Shown: positions 53,278 through 61,806 of the stretch, one piece after another | How the letters are laid out: every line of letters begins with the position of its first letter | Position numbering within the stretch: position 1 is the stretch's first letter | Assembly: GCF_000735135.1 (NCBI RefSeq) | Contig: NZ_JPLZ01000005.1 | Coordinates: 186,001-250,000 of the forward strand | Direction of reading: 5' to 3' | DNA: 64,000 nt | Source: Chryseobacterium sp. FH1 | GTDB lineage: Bacteria; Bacteroidota; Bacteroidia; Flavobacteriales; Weeksellaceae | Notes under the pieces: generated by a model | Told to the model about the DNA's origin: nothing | What the model saw: the letters and a program-made list of their open reading frames with translations, nothing else | Databases searched by the model: none | Made by a program: the position numbers and the translations under genes

Positions 53278-53733
53278 GATAATCAAATATTTATATCGGT
53301 TAGAGAAGCAACTTCGCTTCCTGAGACCATCCTTAAACACGTGAAAAGAGATCCGAATCACGGCAACATTTATTTGATAGACAGAGGTTTGCAATCCGCA
53401 AGGGCGATAAAGGATTTGATGAAAAGTCTGTTAAATTCATTATATGAGGAATAAAATAGAAAGTTTGAAGAAACATAATCTTTTATTAATGAAAAAAATC
53501 TCAAAAATGGGAGGATTATGAAGTTGTAAAAGACAGTGTCTCTGTCAAACAAAACGGTATTCATGGTTTACATGACGATGATTGTTGTGATGCTTTTGCC
53601 GATCTATAAAAAAGCAAATAATCTAAGCTATAAAACGGCTAAAAGACGCGTTGCAATGGAGCTTAGAGATATTACTACTGCTATTCTAATCATATTTGCA
53701 AATGGTGATCCTAATAAAATTTTAAAGACTTAA
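53278..53733 (+). pseudogene. Decayed IS4-type transposase
   Basis: Two fragments. 53278-53454 encodes PETILKHVKRDPNHGNIYLI and then DRGLQSARAI, like the second catalytic Asp region of DDE transposases of the IS4 group. 53536-53733 encodes VFMVYMTMIVVMLLPIYKKA, YKTAKRRVAMELRD and IFANGDPNKILKT, the typical C-terminal end. The middle with the DDE Glu region is gone and frames differ. No terminal inverted repeats or target duplication were identified. Confidence 0.75.
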
Positions 53734-53741
53734 ACATAAAA

Positions 53742-53766
53742 ATGGTCGGAATTTTCATCCGACCAT
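53742..53766 (-). terminator. Terminator after lipA
   Basis: ATGGTCGGA/TCCGACCAT stem, 7-nt loop, T-run on the minus strand. 43 bp past the lipA stop. Confidence 0.8.
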
Positions 53767-53809
53767 GACTACCATATAGGTATTTTTTATTTTAAATCTG
53801 ATAAAATTC

Positions 53810-54679
53810 TTAGTGAATATGCTTCTCTGCGTGATAAGAACTCCTTACCAAAGGCGAACTTTCCACGTGACGGAAGCCTAGGCTTCTTGCAAAATCGCCA
53901 TACTCGTCAAATTGTTCTGGCGTGATGAAACTTTTCACAGGAAGGTGTTTTTTGGTCGGCTGAAGATACTGGCCCATTGTAATCACATCCACATTTGCAT
54001 TTCTGATATCCTCAATGGTTTGGAAAACTTCGTCTCTTGTTTCACCAAGACCTAACATTACGCCAGTTTTTGTACGATTTTGTCCAGCTTCTTTCAAATA
54101 TCTGAGAACCTCAAGACTTCTTTCGTATTTCGCTTGAATTCTCACTTCTCTGGTTAAACGTTTTACAGTTTCCATATTGTGGGAAATCACTTCTGGCGCT
54201 ACTTCTACCATTCTGTCAAGATGTTTTGTGATGCCTTGAAAATCTGGAATCAACGTTTCCATCGTTGTACCCGGAGAAATCCTACGAACAGCATTCACCG
54301 TTTCACCCCAAAGAATCGAACCCATATCTTTCAAATCATCGCGGTCAACCGAAGTCAAAACAGCGTGTTTGATTTTCATTAATTTGATAGAACGTGCTAC
54401 TTTTTCCGGCTCATCCCAATTCACATCCAAGGGTTTTCCAGTTTTCACACCACAAAATCCACAACTTCTGGTGCAGATGTTTCCGAGGATCATAAACGTT
54501 GCGGTTCCTTCGCCCCAACATTCGCCCATATTTGGACAACTTCCACTTTGGCAAATGGTGTTCAGCTTATATTTATCCACCAGATGTCTCAGTTCGCGGT
54601 AATTCTTACCAGTCGGCAATTTTACGCGGATCCATTTTGGTTTTTGAACGGCTGTGTCTTGTTGAATTAAATCCTCCAT
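53810..54679 (-). CDS. lipA: Lipoyl synthase
   Basis: A 289-residue radical SAM enzyme inserting sulfur into octanoyl groups. Auxiliary cluster Cys are in [21 protein letters not shown]-type region (about residues 39-50). The radical SAM CxxxCxxC is CTRSCGFC (about 68-75). The C-terminal [12 protein letters not shown] holds the conserved Ser ligand. It is 13 bp after the ECF sigma factor, probably one transcript. Confidence 0.97.
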   Translation of the reverse strand: MEDLIQQDTAVQKPKWIRVKLPTGKNYRELRHLVDKYKLNTICQSGSCPNMGECWGEGTATFMILGNICTRSCGFCGVKTGKPLDVNWDEPEKVARSIKLMKIKHAVLTSVDRDDLKDMGSILWGETVNAVRRISPGTTMETLIPDFQGITKHLDRMVEVAPEVISHNMETVKRLTREVRIQAKYERSLEVLRYLKEAGQNRTKTGVMLGLGETRDEVFQTIEDIRNANVDVITMGQYLQPTKKHLPVKSFITPEQFDEYGDFARSLGFRHVESSPLVRSSYHAEKHIH

Positions 54680-54692
54680 TTTGATCTTAAAT

Positions 54693-55250
54693 TTAAAAAT
54701 CGGTTTCGTCTTCTTTTAACAATTCGGCCAAGATCTTTTTGGCGCGCATTATTCTCACTTTTGTATTGGCCACAGAAAGATTGAGCTCTTCTGCGATTTC
54801 TTTGATGCTTTTCTCTTCGAAAAACCTGAGTCGAATGATGTCTTGATTTTTCGCATCCATCGTTTCGATGATTTGAATGATCTTTTGCTGATCCTCTTCG
54901 GAAATCAACAACTCCTCCGGCGATCTTGCAAATTCGTTTTTCAAATCCTGCAAGTTGGCGTTTGGATCTTCGTTTTCTCGGCTTTTCTTTCTCCAGAAAT
55001 CGATGATTGTATTTTGAGCAATCGTCAGAATCCAGGTTTTGAACTGAAAGCTGGGATCGAAAAGATCTAACTTATTCAGCACCTTTGAAAATACCGAAAC
55101 TGTGATCTCATCTGCGTCATTCTCGTCTTTCACTTTGTTCATCACAAAAGAAAAGACATCCACCCAAAAAGAATTAATGAGTTGTGTCTGAGCCTTTTGA
55201 TCTTTGTCTCGGGCTTTTATGATGACTGTGAGTAACTGATCTTCTTTCAT
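54693..55250 (-). CDS. ECF-type RNA polymerase sigma factor
   Basis: A 185-residue sigma-70 family protein from the ATG at 55250. Region 2 spans about residues 20-90 ([37 protein letters not shown]). Region 4 spans about 120-175 ([34 protein letters not shown]). No anti-sigma factor is adjacent. Linkage to lipA suggests housekeeping co-regulation, but target genes are unknown. Confidence 0.92.
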   Translation of the reverse strand: MKEDQLLTVIIKARDKDQKAQTQLINSFWVDVFSFVMNKVKDENDADEITVSVFSKVLNKLDLFDPSFQFKTWILTIAQNTIIDFWRKKSRENEDPNANLQDLKNEFARSPEELLISEEDQQKIIQIIETMDAKNQDIIRLRFFEEKSIKEIAEELNLSVANTKVRIMRAKKILAELLKEDETDF

Positions 55251-55262
55251 TTTTTCGACGAA

Positions 55263-55270
55263 CAAAGATA
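55263..55270 (-). promoter_or_regulatory. Promoter -7 box of the sigma factor-lipA unit
   Basis: TATCTTTG on the minus strand, 12 bp before the ATG at 55250. It rules out translation from the in-frame TTG at 55265. Confidence 0.6.
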
Positions 55271-55340
55271 AGGTATAAAAATTAAAAGAGTAAACAATTG
55301 AAAGATTGAAAAATTCTATAAAGTTTGTTTAAAATAATCG

Positions 55341-55454
55341 AACCACATAGACACATAGAAAAGTTGAATATTTACAGTGAAAAAGATAAAATAGAGCTAA
55401 TTTTCTCACTATTTTACCTTAATTCTTTATAAAAAACTATGTTTCTATGTGGTT
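55341..55454. repeat. Inverted repeat with ACCACATAG arms
   Basis: AACCACATAGACACATAGAA (55341-55360) and TATGTTTCTATGTGGTT (55438-55454) are nearly inverted, around about 75 bp of AT-rich sequence. It is MITE-like and takes up most of the 414-bp gap between the sigma factor and dapF, which has no ORF. Confidence 0.65.
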
Positions 55455-55664
55455 AATAGAACTTTAGAAATGTAAATTAAAATTGTCTGATTCCGCATCA
55501 TTTTAGATTTAATTTAAATAACAAATATCAAGATTAGATTGTCGTTAAAAAGATTAATTTTACGGGCTTGATTTTTGCAAGTGAAAAATTATTAATTGAC
55601 TAATATTCAGAAAATTAAACAAAACCGAATTACAACTCGTGTTCTGTCTGAAAATGAAACAACT

Positions 55665-56519
55665 ATGAACAAACAAATCAAATTTTACAAATATCAGGGA
55701 ACCGGAAATGATTTCGTAATGATCGACAACCGCGACCTCGAATTTCCAAAAAGCACAGAACTCATCGAAAAACTTTGCGACCGCCGTTTCGGAATTGGCG
55801 GAGACGGTCTGATTCTTCTTGAAAATGATGATTCCCCAACCTTAAAGGGAGATAATCTCACCCCGACCCTAAAGGGAAATGATTTCACCCCGACCGTAAG
55901 GGGAGATCATAAAGCAGATTTCAAAATGGTTTATTACAATTCCGACGGAAACGAAAGTACAATGTGCGGAAACGGCGGAAGATGCATCGTGGCGTTTGCT
56001 CATTTCCTAGACATCTTCGAAGACCAAACGACTTTTGACGCCATCGATGGACTTCATAAAGCGGAAATCAAAAACGGCATTGTGAAGCTTAAAATGATTG
56101 ATGTCACTGATATTAATAATGACGGAGAAGATTTTGTGATGAACACCGGTTCGCCACATTATGTGAAATACGTGGAAATGTTAAATAATTATAATGTTTT
56201 CAAAAACGGTAACGAAATCCGCAATTCACCGACATACAAAGCAGAAGGTATCAACGTGAACTTCGTGGAAGCCTTGTCTGATAAAGAGATTTTCGTGAGA
56301 ACTTACGAGCGTGGCGTAGAGGATGAAACCTACAGTTGCGGAACAGGCGTTACGGCCTCGGCTTTAACTTTTATGGATAAAAACAATCAAACTTCCGTTG
56401 CAGTAAAGGTTTTGGGTGGAAAATTGAAAGTTTATGCCGAGAAAAATGGAGCGGGATTTAATGACATTTGGCTGAAAGGACCAGCAAGTCAGGTTTTTAG
56501 CGGAACAATTTCTATTTAA
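55665..56519 (+). CDS. dapF: Diaminopimelate epimerase with an internal repeat insertion
   Basis: A 284-residue enzyme from the ATG at 55665, converting LL- to meso-diaminopimelate for lysine and peptidoglycan. FYKYQGTGNDFVMIDNR opens the fold. Catalytic Cys are in MCGNGGRC and SCGTGVTASAL. Between LILLEND and KADFKMVYY lies an extra ~26-residue stretch, SPTLKGDNLTPTLKGNDF and TPTVRGD, coded by 27-bp tandem repeats. Reading frame is kept and both catalytic motifs follow it, so the enzyme may still work. Confidence 0.95.
   Translation: MNKQIKFYKYQGTGNDFVMIDNRDLEFPKSTELIEKLCDRRFGIGGDGLILLENDDSPTLKGDNLTPTLKGNDFTPTVRGDHKADFKMVYYNSDGNESTMCGNGGRCIVAFAHFLDIFEDQTTFDAIDGLHKAEIKNGIVKLKMIDVTDINNDGEDFVMNTGSPHYVKYVEMLNNYNVFKNGNEIRNSPTYKAEGINVNFVEALSDKEIFVRTYERGVEDETYSCGTGVTASALTFMDKNNQTSVAVKVLGGKLKVYAEKNGAGFNDIWLKGPASQVFSGTISI
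55834..55910. repeat. 27-bp tandem repeats inside dapF
   Basis: Units at 55834-55860, 55861-55887 and a partial one at 55888-55910, each starting CCCC(G/A)ACC and containing TAAAGGGA or TAAGGGGA. Period 27 keeps the reading frame. The core resembles the CCCTAAAGGG repeat at 25233-25296. Confidence 0.88.
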
Positions 56520-56583
56520 TAAAAATAATAGAATACGATTAAAAGATTTTTAAAATTCTGAATCTCTTTTACTTTTTTAAACT

Positions 56584-57609
56584 ATGAAAAAAATAATTCT
56601 AATAATTTTTGTTGTCGCCATCGTAATTCTGGGATTTTTCGGAATTAGATTTTACAATAAATATGCGGGTAACAATGTGGAAAAAGATGGATTTGTCTTG
56701 ATTCCACACAATGCAAAACCTCAGCAGATCTTTGACTCGATTGCGCCTCTCATCAAAAATAAAGATTACTTCACCAGTGTTGCAGAAGATAAAAAACTTG
56801 CTGAAAATTATAAAGCTGGACGCTACGAATTAAAATCCGGAATGAACAACCGCGAAATCGTAAATATGATTCTCGCAGGCAATCAAACGCCGAATTCCTT
56901 CCGAATCAAAGATTTTGATGACGTTTACCAAATGATTGGCAGAGTTTCTAAAAAGACAGAAATGGATTCTGCAAAATTCGCGAATGAGCTGGATAAAATC
57001 GCGATTAACAAAGGTTATAAAAATGCTGAAGATCTAAAGAAATATTTCTTTAATAATACTTATGATTTCTTCTGGACTGTGACGCCGAAAGAGTTTTTCG
57101 AGAAATTCGATAACGAATACAAAGCGTTTTGGACTGCGGAAAAAATTGAGAAAGAAAAGCAATCCGGATTATCGAGAGAGCAAATCTATGCTTTGGCTTC
57201 CATCGTTTACAAAGAATCTGGCGGAAAACCCGATGAGCAGAAAACAATCGCCGGATTGTATTTGAATCGTTATAAAAAAGGAATGAAATTGCAAAGTGAC
57301 CCAACGGTGATCTACGCGGTGAACAAAGCTAATAATTTCACTCAAAAAATAAAGCGGGTATATTACAGACATCTGAAAGAACCTTCACCATACAATACTT
57401 ATGCGAACGTCGGAATTCCGCCGGGACCAATTTGTATTGTGGACAAGAATTCTTTGAATGCGGTTTTGGATGCGGAAAACAACAATTACATTTTTATGTG
57501 TGCCGATCCTGAGAGATTTGGCTATCATAAATTCACGCACAGCGATGTAGAGCACGCGAAAAATGCGAAAGCCTACCAAGATTGGCTGAACAAGAAAGAT
57601 ATAAAATAG
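56584..57609 (+). CDS. mltG: Endolytic murein transglycosylase MltG
   Basis: A 341-residue inner-membrane protein with one N-terminal helix (about 2-22) and a periplasmic YceG/MltG domain. ALASIVYKESGGKPDEQ (about residues 200-216) contains the catalytic Glu. FLNRYKKGMKLQSDPTVIYA-type segment and PSPYNTYANVGIPPGPI are also typical. It cuts nascent glycan strands. It lies 64 bp after dapF, and both serve peptidoglycan. Confidence 0.95.
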   Translation: MKKIILIIFVVAIVILGFFGIRFYNKYAGNNVEKDGFVLIPHNAKPQQIFDSIAPLIKNKDYFTSVAEDKKLAENYKAGRYELKSGMNNREIVNMILAGNQTPNSFRIKDFDDVYQMIGRVSKKTEMDSAKFANELDKIAINKGYKNAEDLKKYFFNNTYDFFWTVTPKEFFEKFDNEYKAFWTAEKIEKEKQSGLSREQIYALASIVYKESGGKPDEQKTIAGLYLNRYKKGMKLQSDPTVIYAVNKANNFTQKIKRVYYRHLKEPSPYNTYANVGIPPGPICIVDKNSLNAVLDAENNNYIFMCADPERFGYHKFTHSDVEHAKNAKAYQDWLNKKDIK

Positions 57610-57730
57610 GTTGCTGATGGCTATTAGCTTTTTGCAATTGGCTTTAAAAGTTTAAATAATTAAAGTCTGTTTGAAATTGATTCAATAAAAATTGGTAAGC
57701 AGAAATAATTATCAAATAGAATTGTTTCTC

Positions 57731-57804
57731 TCACAGATCAGGCAAATTTTACAGATTTATTTTAAAAGTAAAATCAGCTGAATCTGCCAAATCAGCGAGA
57801 TTTT
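57731..57804. repeat. Imperfect inverted repeat with CAGATTT-rich arms
   Basis: ACAGATCAGGCAAATTTTAC in the left arm (57731-57764) resembles the inverted right arm (57770-57804, AATCTGCCAAATCAGCGAGA). About 20 of 27 positions match. It fills much of the 255-bp gap before the receptor gene, which otherwise has no feature. Confidence 0.5.
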
Positions 57805-57864
57805 AAAAATTCAAACAAGCTGGAATATAATAATAAATAGAGCAATGGCTCAAAAATAAAAGGA

Positions 57865-60390
57865 ATGAAACGAACGGAAATTGTAAGTGTATTTCAAAAG
57901 AGAGCGTTTGGGCTTGCCCTGACCATAGGCGCAGCGAGCTTTGTGATGGCTCAGCAAAAAGTGAACATCTCTGGAAACGTTAAAGATGCAAATGGCGGAA
58001 TCGGCTATTCATCTGTCACTTTTAAGAATACTCAAAATGCGCAATTTAGCGATGCGGTTTTGGCAGATGTAGATGGGAATTACAAATTGGACTTGGTTCC
58101 TGGAAACTACGATGTCACCATCGAGGCTGTAGATTATAAAAAATTCACCAAAACAGTAGCGATAACGAAAGCTGGAGCTATTGCCCCATTCGTAATTACT
58201 TCTGACGGAAAAGCAAATCTAAATAATACTACTGATATCCAAGGGGTAGTAATCACCGCTGCAAGCACAAAACCTTACAAAGTAGAACTTGATAAAAGAA
58301 CTTATGATCCTTCGCAAGATATCGTAAGCAAGGGTGGAAGTTTGCAAGATGTTCTTTCCAACGTCCCATCTGTTGAGGTAGATACCGATGGAACAGTTTC
58401 TATGCGTGGAAGTTCTAACGTTAGATTTTTGATCAATGGAAAACCATCTGCTTTGTTAGGAATTGATGATGGTGCAAACGCTTTGCAAAGTATCCCTGCT
58501 GATCAGATTGAAAGAATTGAAGTCATAACCAATCCTTCTTCAAAATTTGAAGCAAGTGGAACGGCTGGTATTCTAAATATTATCTTGAAGAAAAACAAAA
58601 AAGCAGGTTTCAATGGAAGTGTGACAGGGACATTAGGATATCTTCCTCAAACCAATTTAAACACAAACCTTAGCTGGAGAAAAGGAGATCTGACAGTTTT
58701 CGTGAATGGTGGAGGCGGATATCGTGAATCTAAAAACACGAACCGAAATAATGTAAATTACGAAAACAACGGCATCAATCTGTTATCCAACAGAAACTCT
58801 GAATCTATAACTGAAAGCCAGAACGAAAACTACAATGCTAGCACAGGATTAATTTATGACATCACAGAGAAAACATCCGTAAATGCTTCCGGAACTGTTA
58901 GAACTTTTGCGCATGACAGTAAAGGTTACACTAACACTTTTGAGAGCCTCTTTTCCGGCGGATCCGATTTCACGCAACGTTTGAATACCGGAAGAAGTAC
59001 CAATTTAGCTTTCCAAGGTGATCTTGGATTGGATCATAAATTTGATGACAATGGGCAAAATATTTCATTTTCATTAAGCTTGCAAAGAAATGGCTCCAAC
59101 AATTTTACAGGAATTGATGAAACTAAAAACGGGGCATTCAATTTATCAAATATCGTCAATCAAAAAACAGTCAACAAAAACATAATTGGTAAAATAGATT
59201 ATGAATTGCCAATTGGCGAATATTCTTTTTTGAGTGCAGGATATAGATTGGATGTCAATGAAAATGACTACAATAATATGGTGCAGGAAAGCACTAGTGG
59301 AAATTCTGATCTACGTTATTTAGGTCTATATTCTTACACCGCTAACTATAAAGAAATGTTCAATGCATTTTATCTTCAGTTTAAAAGTAAAATCGGAAAA
59401 CTTGGTTACCAAGTTGGTTTGAGAGATGAACAGTCAAACATAACTATTGATTATCATAATTTACAAGGAACTGACCCGGTAGATAACAGAAAAAAGAACT
59501 ATAACAATCTTTTCCCAAGTATTTTCTTGAGTTATGAGCTGTCAAAGGACAATCAATTTTTGGTGAACTATTCCAGAAGGATAGACAGACCGAGATCTTT
59601 CTTTATGATTCCTAACCCAAATTATAATAACAACCTCAATATTTTTGATGGTAATATCGACTTGAATCCGTCGTACGTTGATTCTTATGAATTCGGTTAC
59701 AGTATATCTAAAAATAAATTCACCATCAACCCAACAATTTATTTCAGACACGAGACCGACAATGTGAACTTGATTGCTTACAGCAGAATTGAAAACATCA
59801 ATGGTCAACCACAAAACGTAATTCATTCCAAACCTGTCAATGTGGGAACAAATGACAGATATGGTATGGAAGTTAACTTCAACTGGGACGCGACAAAATG
59901 GCTTAAGTTCTTAGGAAATGTAGATGTCTTCGGTTACAATACATCCGGTGAATTTTTTGATCCAAACTTAATGACAAAACCTTTATCATTTGACGGAGAG
60001 GGTGTTTCTGTGAGATCAAGACTAACTTCAACTTTCAAACTTGATAAAACGCTAAGCTTCCAAGTTCAAGGTTTTTACAGAGGACCTCAAAATACGGCAA
60101 GCCAAGAGAGAAAGCCAATGTATGCAATTAATTTTGGTGCATCTAAAACGATCCTTAGTGGCAATGGAACCATTTCTCTTAATATTCAAGATGTCTTCAA
60201 TACCAGAGCGATGCGTAATATGAATTTTAGTGATGGATTCACATCTGAGAATTATATGCAATGGCAACCAAGACAATTTGCAGTTTCATTTACCTACAAA
60301 TTTAAGCAAGGAGAAAAAGTTGAACAGCCAAAACGTAAAAAAGATATTAACGCCAACGATACTGGTGGTGACGAACAAGGTCCAATGTAA
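57865..60390 (+). CDS. TonB-dependent outer membrane receptor
   Basis: An 841-residue outer membrane protein. Signal peptide ends VMAQ. A carboxypeptidase-regulatory-like domain (about 32-105, VNISGNVKDANGGIGYSSVT) is followed by a plug (about 140-245; VVITAASTKPYKVELDKRTY, QIERIEVITNPSSKFEASGT) and a long beta barrel of the 'outer membrane protein beta-barrel family 3' type. Substrate is unknown. No SusD partner is adjacent, so glycan uptake is not indicated. Confidence 0.92.
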   Translation: MKRTEIVSVFQKRAFGLALTIGAASFVMAQQKVNISGNVKDANGGIGYSSVTFKNTQNAQFSDAVLADVDGNYKLDLVPGNYDVTIEAVDYKKFTKTVAITKAGAIAPFVITSDGKANLNNTTDIQGVVITAASTKPYKVELDKRTYDPSQDIVSKGGSLQDVLSNVPSVEVDTDGTVSMRGSSNVRFLINGKPSALLGIDDGANALQSIPADQIERIEVITNPSSKFEASGTAGILNIILKKNKKAGFNGSVTGTLGYLPQTNLNTNLSWRKGDLTVFVNGGGGYRESKNTNRNNVNYENNGINLLSNRNSESITESQNENYNASTGLIYDITEKTSVNASGTVRTFAHDSKGYTNTFESLFSGGSDFTQRLNTGRSTNLAFQGDLGLDHKFDDNGQNISFSLSLQRNGSNNFTGIDETKNGAFNLSNIVNQKTVNKNIIGKIDYELPIGEYSFLSAGYRLDVNENDYNNMVQESTSGNSDLRYLGLYSYTANYKEMFNAFYLQFKSKIGKLGYQVGLRDEQSNITIDYHNLQGTDPVDNRKKNYNNLFPSIFLSYELSKDNQFLVNYSRRIDRPRSFFMIPNPNYNNNLNIFDGNIDLNPSYVDSYEFGYSISKNKFTINPTIYFRHETDNVNLIAYSRIENINGQPQNVIHSKPVNVGTNDRYGMEVNFNWDATKWLKFLGNVDVFGYNTSGEFFDPNLMTKPLSFDGEGVSVRSRLTSTFKLDKTLSFQVQGFYRGPQNTASQERKPMYAINFGASKTILSGNGTISLNIQDVFNTRAMRNMNFSDGFTSENYMQWQPRQFAVSFTYKFKQGEKVEQPKRKKDINANDTGGDEQGPM

Positions 60391-60411
60391 TTTCAAACAG
60401 ACCATACTTAA

Positions 60412-60443
60412 AAATCCTGCAAATTGTTTTGCAGGATTTTTTT
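60412..60443 (+). terminator. Terminator after the receptor gene
   Basis: AAATCCTGCAAA/TTTGCAGGATTT stem with a TTGT loop and T-run. Confidence 0.85.
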
Positions 60444-60536
60444 TATTAAAGTTACATCGCAAAAAAAATCTGTGTTGATTTCTCAAATTACTTCGACTAG
60501 AATTTATATCTATTTTAATAATCTTAAAAATAAAAA

Positions 60537-60572
60537 ATCCGTCTAGCTATGAATACCAGACGGATCTTTTTA
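60537..60572 (-). terminator. Terminator of the efflux operon
   Basis: ATCCGTCT (60537-60544)/AGACGGAT (60558-60565) stem with T-run on the minus strand. Confidence 0.8.
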
Positions 60573-60591
60573 ACAATTATAATTTAAAGGT

Positions 60592-61788
60592 CTATTTCTT
60601 TTGTTCCTTCAGCTCTTCTTTGTCTTTATCTGATGGATTCCAAACTTTCACTTCCGCGTTCTTATCGATTCCGGAAAGGATCTGAACATTGATCCCATCA
60701 CTTGATCCCAACTTAACATAAACTTTTTTGAAGTTTCCTTTCGGCTGTTTCACTTCTACAAAGGATTTGTTGTTGCCCTTTTCATATTGGATCAGCGACT
60801 CGTCCAAAAGTAATGCATTTTTCTTAGAACTCAATAAGATTTCTCCATTTGCACTAAATCCTGCGCGGATATAATCTCCAGATTTGTTGTAAACATCGCC
60901 TTCTACAGCAAATTTTATCGTTCCACTTTCTTCTTTTCCTTTTGGTGCGATGAGCGTCAATTTTCCAGGGAAAGATTTATTTTGCAATGCACCGATAACC
61001 ACTTTCATTTCCATCCCTTGCTGTAATCTTCCAGCTTGTGCTTCGTCTATATCACCTTTGAAAATCAAGGCATTAAGATCTGCAATAGAACAAATCGTAG
61101 TTCCAGGGTTGAAGGCATTGGCCTCGATCACCTGACTTCCTACTTTCACAGGAATTTCCAAAACTACACCCGCCGCTTTCGCACGGATCTGCGTGGTTGC
61201 CATGCTTTGAAGTTCCGGTGTCGCTCCAGTTCTCACGATTTGCAATTGTTTTTGAGCCGCGTTCAACTGTTGAACTGCCAATTTCTGTTGCTGGATATTG
61301 GTCTCCAACTGTTGCTGAGCCGTGATGTATTCTTGTTTGGAGATCACACCTTGCTTGTACAGTTTTGCCTGCATCTCAAATTGTTTCTTTTGATTTTCAA
61401 CGTTGATCTTGGCATTCGTTAGTTGAATTTGAGAATTATTGATCTGCATAGTCGCATTGTTCACATCTGTGACGTTCGGAACGATTCTGATGGTTGCGAT
61501 AAGCTGTCCAGCAGTCACTTTATCACCTTCGTCAACGTTGATGGTTTGGATGATTCCGGAGATATTTGGTTTGATCTCGATTTCCTCGCGAGGTTCGATC
61601 TTGCCGGTTGCCATCACTTTGTCATCCAGATTCTGAATGGTCGGTTTTCTCGTAAGAAACACCTCATTCTCTGGAGAATTGGATTTTATGAGATAACCAA
61701 CTCCGCCTACCACCGCGACCACGAATAGCAATCCGAAAAATATGGACAATGCTTTTTTGAATGTAAATTTCTTTTTTTCTTTTTCCAT
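60592..61788 (-). CDS. Efflux periplasmic adaptor (HlyD/MacA-like)
   Basis: A 398-residue membrane-fusion protein. One N-terminal helix (about 13-31), a lipoyl-like half (MATGKIEPREEIEIKPNISG and VDEGDKVTAGQLIATI), a helical hairpin rich in Gln and Lys (about 105-185, KLYKQGVISKQEYITAQQQL), the other lipoyl half and a beta barrel. It links an inner-membrane pump to an outer-membrane channel. The order adaptor-peptidase-permease on this strand suggests MacAB-like export. Confidence 0.92.
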   Translation of the reverse strand: MEKEKKKFTFKKALSIFFGLLFVVAVVGGVGYLIKSNSPENEVFLTRKPTIQNLDDKVMATGKIEPREEIEIKPNISGIIQTINVDEGDKVTAGQLIATIRIVPNVTDVNNATMQINNSQIQLTNAKINVENQKKQFEMQAKLYKQGVISKQEYITAQQQLETNIQQQKLAVQQLNAAQKQLQIVRTGATPELQSMATTQIRAKAAGVVLEIPVKVGSQVIEANAFNPGTTICSIADLNALIFKGDIDEAQAGRLQQGMEMKVVIGALQNKSFPGKLTLIAPKGKEESGTIKFAVEGDVYNKSGDYIRAGFSANGEILLSSKKNALLLDESLIQYEKGNNKSFVEVKQPKGNFKKVYVKLGSSDGINVQILSGIDKNAEVKVWNPSDKDKEELKEQKK

Positions 61789-61806
61789 TATGTAGAAGTA
61801 TAGTTT

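Noticed and set aside
55834-55910. CRISPR-like short array
   Set aside because: Units are contiguous tandem repeats without spacers, in frame within dapF.
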